DNA from: an uncultured Bacteroidia bacterium
GTDB taxonomy: Bacteria > Bacteroidota > Bacteroidia > Bacteroidales > UBA932
Direction: 5' to 3'
NCBI GenBank assembly: GCA_902796455.1
Contig: CADBPH010000010.1
Coordinates: forward strand, 1-6,706
DNA: 6,706 bases
Shown: one piece after another, positions 1-5,692 of the stretch
Numbering within the stretch: position 1 is the first letter of the stretch
Layout of the letters: each line of letters starts with the position of its first letter
Program-made: the position numbers and the translations under genes
The notes under the pieces: generated by a model
Told to the model about the DNA's origin: nothing
Database searches by the model: none
The model's input: the letters and a program-made list of their open reading frames with translations, nothing else

Positions 1-867
1 CCATCCGGCCAGTTGCGGGGAAAGCGGGACGGACATCTGGCTGAGGAAGGTCGGGCCCCAGTCGAGGACGGCAAACCGCACGACATATACGAACATGTCC
101 GTCGTGGCCAGAATCCAGACGATCGGATTCAGGAACACCTTCTTGCGGACAAACGCCCGGTAGGCCTTGTTGGTGTCGTTGTCGTCCAGTTCAGTCTTGG
201 TGTTCGGCAGTTCCGGCAGGCCGACCGACTTGGGCGTATCCCGTAAAGTAATGAAAATAAACAGGATGCCAAAGGCGGCGATATAGCCCGGAACCCAGAA
301 GCACTGCCGCCAGTCACCGGTTGTCCCGATCAGGTAGCCGCAGAGAACGGCCAGGACGCCCGCTCCGATGGAGTGCGAGGTATTCCAAATGGACGTTTTC
401 ATGGCCAGTTCCTGGGGCGGTACCCAGTGGTTGATCAGCCGGTTGCAAGGTGGGAACCCGCATCCTTGGAAAATGTTGTTGAGAACCAGCAACACCCCCA
501 TGATGACCACCATGGTGCCGACAAAGTCCGGTCCGGAAGTCTGGCCGGTAATCAGGGTGGAAATCTTGTCGCTCCATCCGAAGAGGAAGTTCAGGATGAC
601 GCAGACCGTCAGTCCGATAATCAGATGCCAGCGGGCATTGGCCCGGTCTCCGATGAAACCGTTGATCAGTTTAGAAACGCCGTAGATGATCCCTACCAGG
701 GTCAGGATAATACCGAAATCGGTGTTGGTGATTCCATATTCCTGGGAAAGGGCGGGCATGGCGAAGGAGAAGTTCTTCCGGACAAAATAGAACATCGAAT
801 AGCCGATCATCGAGCAGATGATCACGCGCCATTGCCAGTACTGGAAACTGTGCTTTGTCGGTTTCAT
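1..867 (-). CDS. glpT: Glycerol-3-phosphate:phosphate antiporter (MFS), C-terminus cut by window edge
   Basis: Inner-membrane transporter of the organophosphate:phosphate antiporter family (GlpT/UhpT), expected to import sn-glycerol-3-phosphate in exchange for phosphate. The visible 289 residues start at the ATG at 867 and stay open to base 1; E. coli GlpT is about 450 residues, so roughly the last third is missing. Recognisable stretches are YFVRKNFSFAMP (residues 27-38), GVSKLINGFIGDR (63-75), FQGCGFPPCNRLINHW (133-148), SIWNTSHSIGAG (159-170), RDTPKSVGLP (209-218) and FVYVVRFAVLDWGPTFL (259-275). Arg30 and Arg264 match the two substrate-phosphate-binding arginines of E. coli GlpT (Arg45, Arg269), and His165 matches its conserved histidine. 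Several hydrophobic segments and a charged central loop (about 220-243) fit the two six-helix halves. It begins 3 bases after the gpsA stop, so it is probably cotranscribed and perhaps translationally coupled; no Shine-Dalgarno is visible. A hexose-phosphate or other organophosphate substrate is possible, but the match and the gpsA neighbour favour glycerol-3-phosphate. Confidence 0.93.
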   Translation of the reverse strand, partial: MKPTKHSFQYWQWRVIICSMIGYSMFYFVRKNFSFAMPALSQEYGITNTDFGIILTLVGIIYGVSKLINGFIGDRANARWHLIIGLTVCVILNFLFGWSDKISTLITGQTSGPDFVGTMVVIMGVLLVLNNIFQGCGFPPCNRLINHWVPPQELAMKTSIWNTSHSIGAGVLAVLCGYLIGTTGDWRQCFWVPGYIAAFGILFIFITLRDTPKSVGLPELPNTKTELDDNDTNKAYRAFVRKKVFLNPIVWILATTDMFVYVVRFAVLDWGPTFLSQMSVPLSPQLAGW

Positions 868-870
868 GGA

Positions 871-1926
871 TTAACGGAAACTGTTGAAGGTGAACGATTC
901 CCAAGGGAGGTCGGCGTCGGCCATTCCCTTGTCGAGAATTTCGACGATGTGCATCAGCAGCGGGAAATTCTTCAGGTCAAGGAGTCCCAGCGCAGCCTTT
1001 TTGCGGACCGCCTCGCCCATCACGCGGGTGATGACCAGCGATTCGAGCGTAATGCCCGCAAGCGCTTCGGTAACTTCGTCGTAATTCATGCCTTTGCCCA
1101 TCAGGACGCCGCAGCGCCGGGTCCGGCCCGAGAAGATGGTGACATACAGGTCGCCCAGACCGATGGCTTCGGCATCGAAGGTGCCGCCTTGCATCTGCAT
1201 CAAGGCATGGGTTTCACGGACGGCTTGGGTAAAGGTACCCGCCTGGGAATTATAATGTTGCGGCTCATCCTCGCCGTGCCAGCGGATGTTCAGGCCGACG
1301 GCGAGGGTCACGGCCATCGCATAGGCATTTTTCAGGGCGACGGCGCTTTCCAGCCCGATGACGTCATCGGTCAGGGAGATGTGGTAATAGGGCCGCTGCA
1401 TGGTCTCTTTCATCATTTCAAGCTGTGCTCGGTCTTTCCCGCAGAAGCCGACCTCGGACGGGTCCATGAAGACGAGTTCATAGGAGGTGCAGGGGCCGCC
1501 GATGGCGTTGATGGTCCGGTGGATGCCCACTTTGGCCAGTTCACTTTCCCAGTATCCGGGATAGGAGATCAGGGTTCCGTCCGCCAGCCCGCGCAGGCCT
1601 TTGGTGACGGAGAGAACGGGGATGGAGGGGTCCAGTTTCTTCAGGATTTCCTCGAGGAACCAGTCTACGCCGAAAGAGGAAACGCCGCCGATAATGAAGT
1701 CGGCGCCTTCGACCGCTTTCTGCCAGTCTTTATAATAGTAATATTGGACGTTGTCGGGGAAGGGCCGGCAGAATTTTTCATGTTTGTGGGTTTTGATGTA
1801 ACCGTCGATGATTTCGTCATCCAGGCAGGTCCCTACGATACGGACTTCATGTCCGTTTTCCGCGGCCGGGAAGGCCAGGGCTGAACCCATCATGCCGGCT
1901 CCGATAATGGTGACTGTTCTTTTCAT
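871..1926 (-). CDS. gpsA: Glycerol-3-phosphate dehydrogenase [NAD(P)+], soluble GpsA type
   Basis: Cytoplasmic enzyme interconverting sn-glycerol-3-phosphate and dihydroxyacetone phosphate with NAD(P)(H); normally it supplies the phospholipid backbone. The product has 351 residues (E. coli GpsA 339). The N-terminal Rossmann motif is IIGAGMMGSALA (G9, G11, G14), SVTKGL holds the conserved Lys109, and the C-terminal helical domain has ALKNAYAMA (Lys199, matching the catalytic lysine of the family) and GLGDLYVT...GRTRRCG (256-273), the family's GLGDL/RxRR signature. The ATG at 1926 is chosen because it places the Rossmann strand five residues in; the frame is open further upstream to 1965, but that adds 13 residues lying over the predicted transcription start. 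Several stretches diverge from textbook GpsA: GGPCTSYELVF (143-153) replaces the usual GPSFAxE segment, and the loop before the arginines is about two residues short. The gene leads a two-gene unit with glpT, suggesting it works on imported glycerol-3-phosphate. The family call is firm; whether this is the cell's only GpsA is unknown. Confidence 0.93.
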   Translation of the reverse strand: MKRTVTIIGAGMMGSALAFPAAENGHEVRIVGTCLDDEIIDGYIKTHKHEKFCRPFPDNVQYYYYKDWQKAVEGADFIIGGVSSFGVDWFLEEILKKLDPSIPVLSVTKGLRGLADGTLISYPGYWESELAKVGIHRTINAIGGPCTSYELVFMDPSEVGFCGKDRAQLEMMKETMQRPYYHISLTDDVIGLESAVALKNAYAMAVTLAVGLNIRWHGEDEPQHYNSQAGTFTQAVRETHALMQMQGGTFDAEAIGLGDLYVTIFSGRTRRCGVLMGKGMNYDEVTEALAGITLESLVITRVMGEAVRKKAALGLLDLKNFPLLMHIVEILDKGMADADLPWESFTFNSFR

Positions 1927-1946
1927 GATGTAAAATGCAATTAGGT

Positions 1947-1966
1947 AATGCGTTTTATTGCGCATT
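1947..1966 (-). repeat. Small inverted repeat in the gpsA leader
   Basis: AATGCG at 1947-1952 is repeated inverted as CGCATT at 1961-1966, perfect 6-base arms around an 8-base A/T-rich loop. It lies immediately downstream of the gpsA -7 box, so it covers the predicted transcription start and the first part of the roughly 40-base leader. It could be a repressor operator or a stem-loop at the mRNA 5' end. Arms this short can arise by chance; the placement is the main reason to list it. Confidence 0.35.
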
Positions 1967-1970
1967 CATA

Positions 1971-1978
1971 CAAATATA
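1971..1978 (-). promoter_or_regulatory. Putative Bacteroidota -7 promoter box for gpsA-glpT
   Basis: On the minus strand this reads TATATTTG, a perfect match to the Bacteroidota -7 consensus TAnnTTTG. The expected start would be near 1966, giving a leader of about 40 bases before the gpsA ATG. I do not see a clean TTTG -33 element at the usual 19-21 base spacing (the bases near 1998-2003 do not match), so the call rests on the -7 box and its position. Confidence 0.5.
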
Positions 1979-1986
1979 CGAAATCA

Positions 1987-2021
1987 TTTGGGCAAGGAAC
2001 GCGGAAAAATGATTATTTTTA
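1987..2021 (+). promoter_or_regulatory. Candidate promoter for the tandem hydrolase gene
   Basis: TTTG at 1987-1990 and TATTTTTA at 2014-2021 resemble the Bacteroidota -33 (TTTG) and -7 (TAnnTTTG) elements. The -7 box misses only the last base and the spacing is 23 rather than 19-21 bases, so this is a weak match. It would give a leader of about 25 bases before the ATG at 2051. The TTTG lies within ten bases of the divergent gpsA -7 box, so the two promoters would be back to back. Confidence 0.35.
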
Positions 2022-2050
2022 CTACGCGAAATCAAAACAGAATCTCCGAT

Positions 2051-3397
2051 ATGAAAAAATTACTTGGTTTATTGTTGCTCCTGATCACGTTGCAGCTGTC
2101 TGCCTGGGAGCGTGAGCCCGTATGGCCGAAAGGGAAAATGCCAGACTTCCAGCAGCACCAGATCGCTGCGATGACGGATGAATCCCGGGCAGAGGGATTC
2201 AAGCCGGACAAATACCGCACGCCGTACCTGGAGTGGTTCGAAGCGCCGGACCCGGCTGTCCGGAAAGGCGTCTGCATGATCCTGATTTCAGGCGGGTCGT
2301 ATATGAACTGCTGTGATGTCGGATTGATTGATTTCTGGCATAAAGAACTGACGAAACTGGGGGTGCAATGCGTCAATTTCGTTTACCGGACCCCCCGTCC
2401 GGAAGGCTTGCCGATTTACCAGACAGCCTGGGAAGACGGTCAGCGGGCGGTCCGCATGGTCCGCAGCGAAGCGGAGCGCCGCGGGTTCGATCCGGAAAAG
2501 ATCGGGGTGATATCCATGTCGGCCGGATCGCATCTGGCCCTGCTGCTGGCGACTTCCTCGCAAACCCGGGCGTATACGCCTGTGGATGACTTGGATAAAG
2601 TCCCTTGCCACATCAACTGGGCGATTGTCAATGCGCCCGCTTATGTGACGACGGACGGGCAGACCGGGACGCCGGCTGTCCGGGAAGGCTACGGGGCGGA
2701 CGTGTCTCTGAGCAAAGTCTTTGCTTTTGATGAAAAGACCTGTCCGATGAGTCTGCATCATGGCGGGACAGATCCGTATTCTCCGAATGGGTCTACGCTT
2801 GTTTACAGACAGTTGCGCCGGATGGGCGTCCCTGCCGAACTGCACCTGTACCCGGGCAAGGGGCATGGCGCTTACGGATTCGAACGGGGCGTGGAATTCA
2901 TGACCCAGATGGGATTCCTCGGGCCGCTGGGCGATCCGGTCGACCTGATGAAACGTTACCCGGGCGACGGGGACCGGGCCGAACGGATTGTCGAGGACGT
3001 GTGGCCGGAGGGGAAAATGCCTGACTTCCAGGAACATCAGTGCAAGCCGTACTTGGAGTGGCACATCCCGGCCGTGCGGAAAACGCGGGCAATCCAAATC
3101 ATCTATTCCGGCGGCAGTTATACCGGGAATAACCCCGACGGGTTTGAGGTCGCGCCGGCTCGGCGGTACCTCAACGCCATGGGCGTAACGGTCGTTACCC
3201 TGAAATACCGCACGCCGCGTCCCAAAGGTCTGGCCAAGCATACGACAGCCTGGGAAGACCTCCAGCGGGCGATCCGCATCGTTCGCAGCGAGGCTGCGTC
3301 GCGGGGGCTGGATCCGGACCGGATCGGCATCATGGGCTCTTCGGCCGGCGGTCACCTGACCCTGATGGGCGTCACTTCTTCCCGGCACCGTTCCTAG
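2051..3397 (+). CDS. Secreted tandem alpha/beta-hydrolase (esterase-like), truncated by in-frame TAG in second unit
   Basis: Probable exported carbohydrate esterase of the alpha/beta-hydrolase fold (acetyl-xylan/feruloyl-esterase-like); the substrate is inferred only. The ATG at 2051 begins a signal peptide (MKK, then a leucine-rich core, likely cut after Ala18); the frame upstream to 1958 adds nothing protein-like. Unit 1 (about residues 24-300) has an oxyanion-type GGSY (81-84), nucleophile motif SMSAG (Ser157), HGGTD (Asp241) and GKGHG (His272), a full triad. Unit 2 starts at Val317 with near-identical text (VWPEGKMPDF versus VWPKGKMPDF), repeats GGSY (354-357), YRTPRPKGL and TAWEDLQRA, and has the canonical GSSAG (Ser431). 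The frame then meets TAG as codon 449, giving a 448-residue product with unit 1 whole and unit 2 cut before its Asp and His. The homologous frame continues downstream without a shift. Unit 1 carries an extra segment of about 19 residues near 38-57 that unit 2 lacks. Convergent with the GH43 gene. Confidence 0.85.
   Translation: MKKLLGLLLLLITLQLSAWEREPVWPKGKMPDFQQHQIAAMTDESRAEGFKPDKYRTPYLEWFEAPDPAVRKGVCMILISGGSYMNCCDVGLIDFWHKELTKLGVQCVNFVYRTPRPEGLPIYQTAWEDGQRAVRMVRSEAERRGFDPEKIGVISMSAGSHLALLLATSSQTRAYTPVDDLDKVPCHINWAIVNAPAYVTTDGQTGTPAVREGYGADVSLSKVFAFDEKTCPMSLHHGGTDPYSPNGSTLVYRQLRRMGVPAELHLYPGKGHGAYGFERGVEFMTQMGFLGPLGDPVDLMKRYPGDGDRAERIVEDVWPEGKMPDFQEHQCKPYLEWHIPAVRKTRAIQIIYSGGSYTGNNPDGFEVAPARRYLNAMGVTVVTLKYRTPRPKGLAKHTTAWEDLQRAIRIVRSEAASRGLDPDRIGIMGSSAGGHLTLMGVTSSRHRS
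3395..3397 (+). other. In-frame TAG interrupting the second hydrolase unit
   Basis: Codon 449 of the tandem hydrolase frame is TAG. At the 274-codon offset between units it aligns with Tyr175 of unit 1 (TAT at 2573-2575), in the pairing TSSQTRAYTPVDDLDKVPC against TSSRHRS-stop-LPIDAIDKIPC. One base change from a tyrosine codon explains it. The reading frame is the same on both sides. Confidence 0.9.
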
Positions 3398-3778
3398 CTG
3401 CCCATCGACGCGATCGACAAGATCCCTTGCAATGTGCAGTGGGGAATCGGGATTTATCCGGCTTATGCGCAATCGGACGGGCTTGATTGGAACAACACGC
3501 GCGGCGGCAACGAGGACGATTCCGTCCTGGCTCCGGAGTTCTCCTTCGACCTGGATACGGCGCCGATGCTGCTGATTCACGGCGATGCCGACAAATGGGC
3601 TTCCATGAATTCCGTGAAGGTATGGGAGAAGATGCGCAGCATGGGAATCCAGTGCGAACTGCACACCCTGGCCCTCCGGCCGCATTGCTTCCAGCGGGAA
3701 GCTTCTCCGGGAACGGGCAGCTATACCTGGCTGGACCGCATCGGAGAATATCTCCAGCCCTTCATCGCGGAGCCGTAG
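3398..3778 (+). pseudogene. Detached C-terminal part of the second hydrolase unit
   Basis: After the TAG the same frame runs 126 further codons to a TAG at 3776-3778, encoding the rest of unit 2: IDKIPCNVQWGIGIYPAYA, then LLIHGDADKW with the expected catalytic Asp (residue 514 in read-through numbering) and RPHCF with the expected His (residue 545), ending in a C-terminal helix like those of single-domain esterases. The fragment lacks a nucleophile and an export signal. A GTG at 3434 could in principle start a 114-residue product, but nothing suggests it does. Codon usage and the catalytic positions look well kept, so the stop is either recent, a strain or sequencing variant, or sometimes read through. 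Confidence 0.75.
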
Positions 3779-3801
3779 GGGGTAAGTCTTGAAAATTTCG
3801 A

Positions 3802-4872
3802 TCAAAGGTCGGGGTGGTTGACGAGCCACTCCGGCCGGGTTGTCGGTTCGCCTTTGTGATTGACGAAGGTCAGTTTTCCATCGATTTCCTTCAGTTCCAT
3901 GAGCATCATCGGGCGCGGATGGTAGTTGCCCCGCCGGGGGATCAGCCCCTCGCAATGCGTATGCATGACCATGAACAGGCGCCCTTTCCGGTCAGGGAAA
4001 ATTTCTCCGTTGTGCCCCGCCCCGTTCAGGATGGCATCCGGCCGGTCGGATTTCAGGACGGGCTCCGGTTCCGGCCATTCCCCGGTCAGGGAATCCGAGA
4101 CGGACAGGCAGAGGGTATAGTCGGCCGTGTTGTAGTACCCCTTGGAACAGAAGTAGTAATACATGCCGCCATGCTTGTAGATATAGCCGCCTTCATACGC
4201 GGTGGTGATGTAGTGCGGTTTGCTGCCTTTGCGGTATGTGAGCCCGTCCGGGGCGAGTTCCCGCACGTAATTCCCCTTGCTGTTGACGTCTCCGTAGACC
4301 AGGTAGTGCCGTCCGTCGTCGTCCCGGAAATACTGGCCGTCCTGCGGGGTCGGATGCTCCGGCGTCCCAACGTTCAGCGTGCCGGCATAGCGGAATTCGC
4401 CGTCAATGTCGTCGGCGACGCAGACAACCTGCCGGTCATTTTCCATTGATACGAAAAGGGTCAGGTAGACGACCACTTTCCCCCCGATCAGTGCCGGGCT
4501 GGGCGCCCAGTAGTTGATTCGGCTGGTGACGCCGGTTTTCATCGGGTCCAGCTTCCCGTCCCCATAGGGATCGGCCGGGCGGGGTCCGGGGAACATATTG
4601 CGGTAGAAAGTCCAGGAACAGAGGTCTTTGCTGCGGTAAATCCGGATGGGGAAGCCCGTGGCGAAGCAGTAGTACCAATCTCCAATCCGGACGACGGAAG
4701 GGTCTGCGCAGTCGAAGTCTGTTACGGGATTGAGGACCAGATTGTTATCTGATAATGCGGCCCGGGCGGACAGCAGATACGGTTCCGCAGCGGCAAAGGC
4801 GGCGGTGTCGGGAGATTGGGCGTGTGCCGCCATGCTGCAGAGCAAGGTGGCCAGAAGGAGGAAGCGTTTCAT
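3802..4872 (-). CDS. Secreted glycoside hydrolase family 43 enzyme
   Basis: Exported inverting glycosidase of the GH43 five-bladed beta-propeller fold, whose members act mostly on arabinan, arabinoxylan or xylan side chains. The 356 residues begin with a clear signal peptide (MKRFLLLATLLCSMAAHA, cut before Gln19, AHA-type site). The catalytic set is visible: the general base in CADPSVVRIGDWYY (Asp57), the pKa-modulating Asp178 in QDGQYFRDDDGRHYLVYG, and the general acid Glu227 in AYEGGYIYKHGGMYYYF. His287 in GAGHNGEIF matches the conserved propeller histidine. The protein is a single catalytic domain with no carbohydrate-binding module. The DP of the usual IDPS second-Asp motif is replaced by DG, so it is not a standard arabinanase sequence; exact specificity cannot be read off. 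It starts 24 bases after the dipeptidase stop on the same strand with no obvious Shine-Dalgarno, and its stop lies 23 bases from the end of the convergent hydrolase gene; I see no hairpin terminator in that gap (3779-3801). Confidence 0.9.
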   Translation of the reverse strand: MKRFLLLATLLCSMAAHAQSPDTAAFAAAEPYLLSARAALSDNNLVLNPVTDFDCADPSVVRIGDWYYCFATGFPIRIYRSKDLCSWTFYRNMFPGPRPADPYGDGKLDPMKTGVTSRINYWAPSPALIGGKVVVYLTLFVSMENDRQVVCVADDIDGEFRYAGTLNVGTPEHPTPQDGQYFRDDDGRHYLVYGDVNSKGNYVRELAPDGLTYRKGSKPHYITTAYEGGYIYKHGGMYYYFCSKGYYNTADYTLCLSVSDSLTGEWPEPEPVLKSDRPDAILNGAGHNGEIFPDRKGRLFMVMHTHCEGLIPRRGNYHPRPMMLMELKEIDGKLTFVNHKGEPTTRPEWLVNHPDL

Positions 4873-4896
4873 GTTCGAGTGGATAAGCAGGTTTGT

Positions 4897-5655
4897 TTAA
4901 TTTCTCTTCTTCCGGTTTTTCCGGAGTTCCTCGACGGGGAATGTGAAATAGGTATCCGGGAAGGGTTCTTCGGACAGGGTGAAATGCCACCATTCCTCGG
5001 CCAGGGGCTTGAACCCGTGGCGGACCATGGCTTTCCGGAGGATCATGCGGTTGTGGAACTGGGATGCAGTCAGCGGCCCGTTTTCCGTATACTGCATGGT
5101 TTCGGGGTCGCCGCTGAAATCCGCATGGGATTCTTCTCCGAACCAGTCGAAGGTGCCGCCCATGTCAAGCTCTTTCCCAGAGGTCATGTCTACCAGGGTG
5201 AGATCCAGGGTAGACCCCCTCGTGTGCCCGGATTTCGCCATGATATAGCCCCGCTCGAAGAGTTGGGACTTGTCGACATCCGGATAGAAATAAGGTTTCA
5301 TGAGGGTGTCGGAGATGTTGGCCGCCCAGCGGCTGAAATCATCCACGGCACATTGGGGACGGTAGGCGTCGTAGATCTTGAGGCGGTATCCCTGACGCAT
5401 CACTTCGTCGCTGACGGCCTTGAGGCTGTCAGCGGCTTGCCGGGTCAGGAGCGCCGTGGGTTGCCGGTATCCGTCAATCCGTTCTCCGACAAAGTTATAG
5501 GTGCCGAAATACCGGATTTCCAGGATGGCATCCGGTATCACGTCCGTCAAAACGACAAAATCGCTGGAATCCTCTTCGGGGGAAGTCCTTTCCGTGCAGG
5601 CAAATAACCCTGGCAGCAGTACGATGGCTGCCAGGAGTTTCCGAAAATGTATCAT
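4897..5655 (-). CDS. ddpX: D-alanyl-D-alanine dipeptidase (VanX/DdpX family, peptidase M15D), lipoprotein
   Basis: Zinc dipeptidase expected to hydrolyse D-Ala-D-Ala. The 252-residue product has a lipoprotein signal peptide ending in LPGLFAC, with Cys20 the lipidation site, so it should be anchored in the periplasm or at the outer membrane rather than the cytoplasm. The active site is complete: DAYRP (Arg99), SGHTRGSTLD with zinc ligands His144 and Asp151, and EWWHF with catalytic Glu221 and zinc ligand His224. These spacings (45, 7 and 3 residues) equal those of enterococcal VanX Arg71, His116, Asp123, Glu181 and His184. The ATG at 5655 is the only start giving the signal peptide. Neighbours are metY and GH43, not vanH or vanA ligase genes or a VanRS-type pair, so a role in cell-wall peptide scavenging or turnover is likelier than glycopeptide resistance; that role is inference. 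The gene begins 19 bases after the metY stop. Confidence 0.9.
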   Translation of the reverse strand: MIHFRKLLAAIVLLPGLFACTERTSPEEDSSDFVVLTDVIPDAILEIRYFGTYNFVGERIDGYRQPTALLTRQAADSLKAVSDEVMRQGYRLKIYDAYRPQCAVDDFSRWAANISDTLMKPYFYPDVDKSQLFERGYIMAKSGHTRGSTLDLTLVDMTSGKELDMGGTFDWFGEESHADFSGDPETMQYTENGPLTASQFHNRMILRKAMVRHGFKPLAEEWWHFTLSEEPFPDTYFTFPVEELRKNRKKRN

Positions 5656-5659
5656 GAAA

Positions 5660-5692
5660 CAAAAATAGGAAAAATTATCCTATTTTGTCAAA
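5660..5692 (-). promoter_or_regulatory. Bacteroidota-type promoter match upstream of the dipeptidase gene
   Basis: Reading the minus strand, TTTG at 5692-5689 is followed after 21 bases by TATTTTTG at 5667-5660, matching both the -33 (TTTG) and -7 (TAnnTTTG) elements at accepted spacing. The -33 element lies within the last codons of metY. Transcription would start at about 5655, essentially on the dipeptidase ATG, which would make the message leaderless. The stretch is A/T-rich, so a chance match is possible and readthrough from metY may be the real source of expression. Confidence 0.45.

Larger units (their letters stand above)
2120..3778 (+). repeat. Intragenic tandem duplication of a hydrolase unit
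   Basis: Unit 1 runs from about 2120 to 2950 and unit 2 from 2999 to 3775; each encodes one alpha/beta-hydrolase domain of roughly 260-280 residues. Similarity is visible in the DNA as well as the protein: a 16-base identical stretch lies at 2422-2437 and 3244-3259, exactly 822 bases (274 codons) apart, and the VWPxGKMPDF coding segments are nearly alike. The units are clearly diverged, so the duplication is not recent. Such repeats could misassemble or recombine, but the offset is constant through the core of both units. Confidence 0.85.

Noticed and set aside
373..1884. Open frame of 503 codons on the plus strand opposite glpT and gpsA.
   Set aside because: It is antisense to two well-recognised genes, has a low-complexity Gly/Asp/Val-rich translation with no motif, and such frames are common opposite GC-rich genes.
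1971..1990. CAAAT...ATTTG inverted repeat as a dedicated operator between the divergent genes.
   Set aside because: The arms are only five A/T-rich bases and are better explained as parts of the divergent -7 and -33 promoter elements.
3395..3778. TAG recoded as a sense codon throughout this genome.
   Set aside because: The same frame ends at TAG (3776-3778) just where the domain should end, and the other complete genes end in TAA or TGA, so nothing supports global recoding; local readthrough stays possible.
3779..3801. Bidirectional terminator in the convergent gap.
   Set aside because: Only a short GAAA/TTTC match with almost no loop is present; there is no GC stem or U-tract of the usual form.
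2288..3955. Open frame of 555 codons on the minus strand opposite the tandem hydrolase, running into the GH43 region.
   Set aside because: The translation is Arg/Pro-rich without any domain, overlaps two confident genes, and its repetition only mirrors the hydrolase duplication.
4897..5655. Vancomycin-resistance cluster because of the VanX-type gene.
   Set aside because: No D-Ala-D-Lac ligase, VanH dehydrogenase or two-component regulator is nearby, and the protein has a lipoprotein signal unlike resistance VanX.
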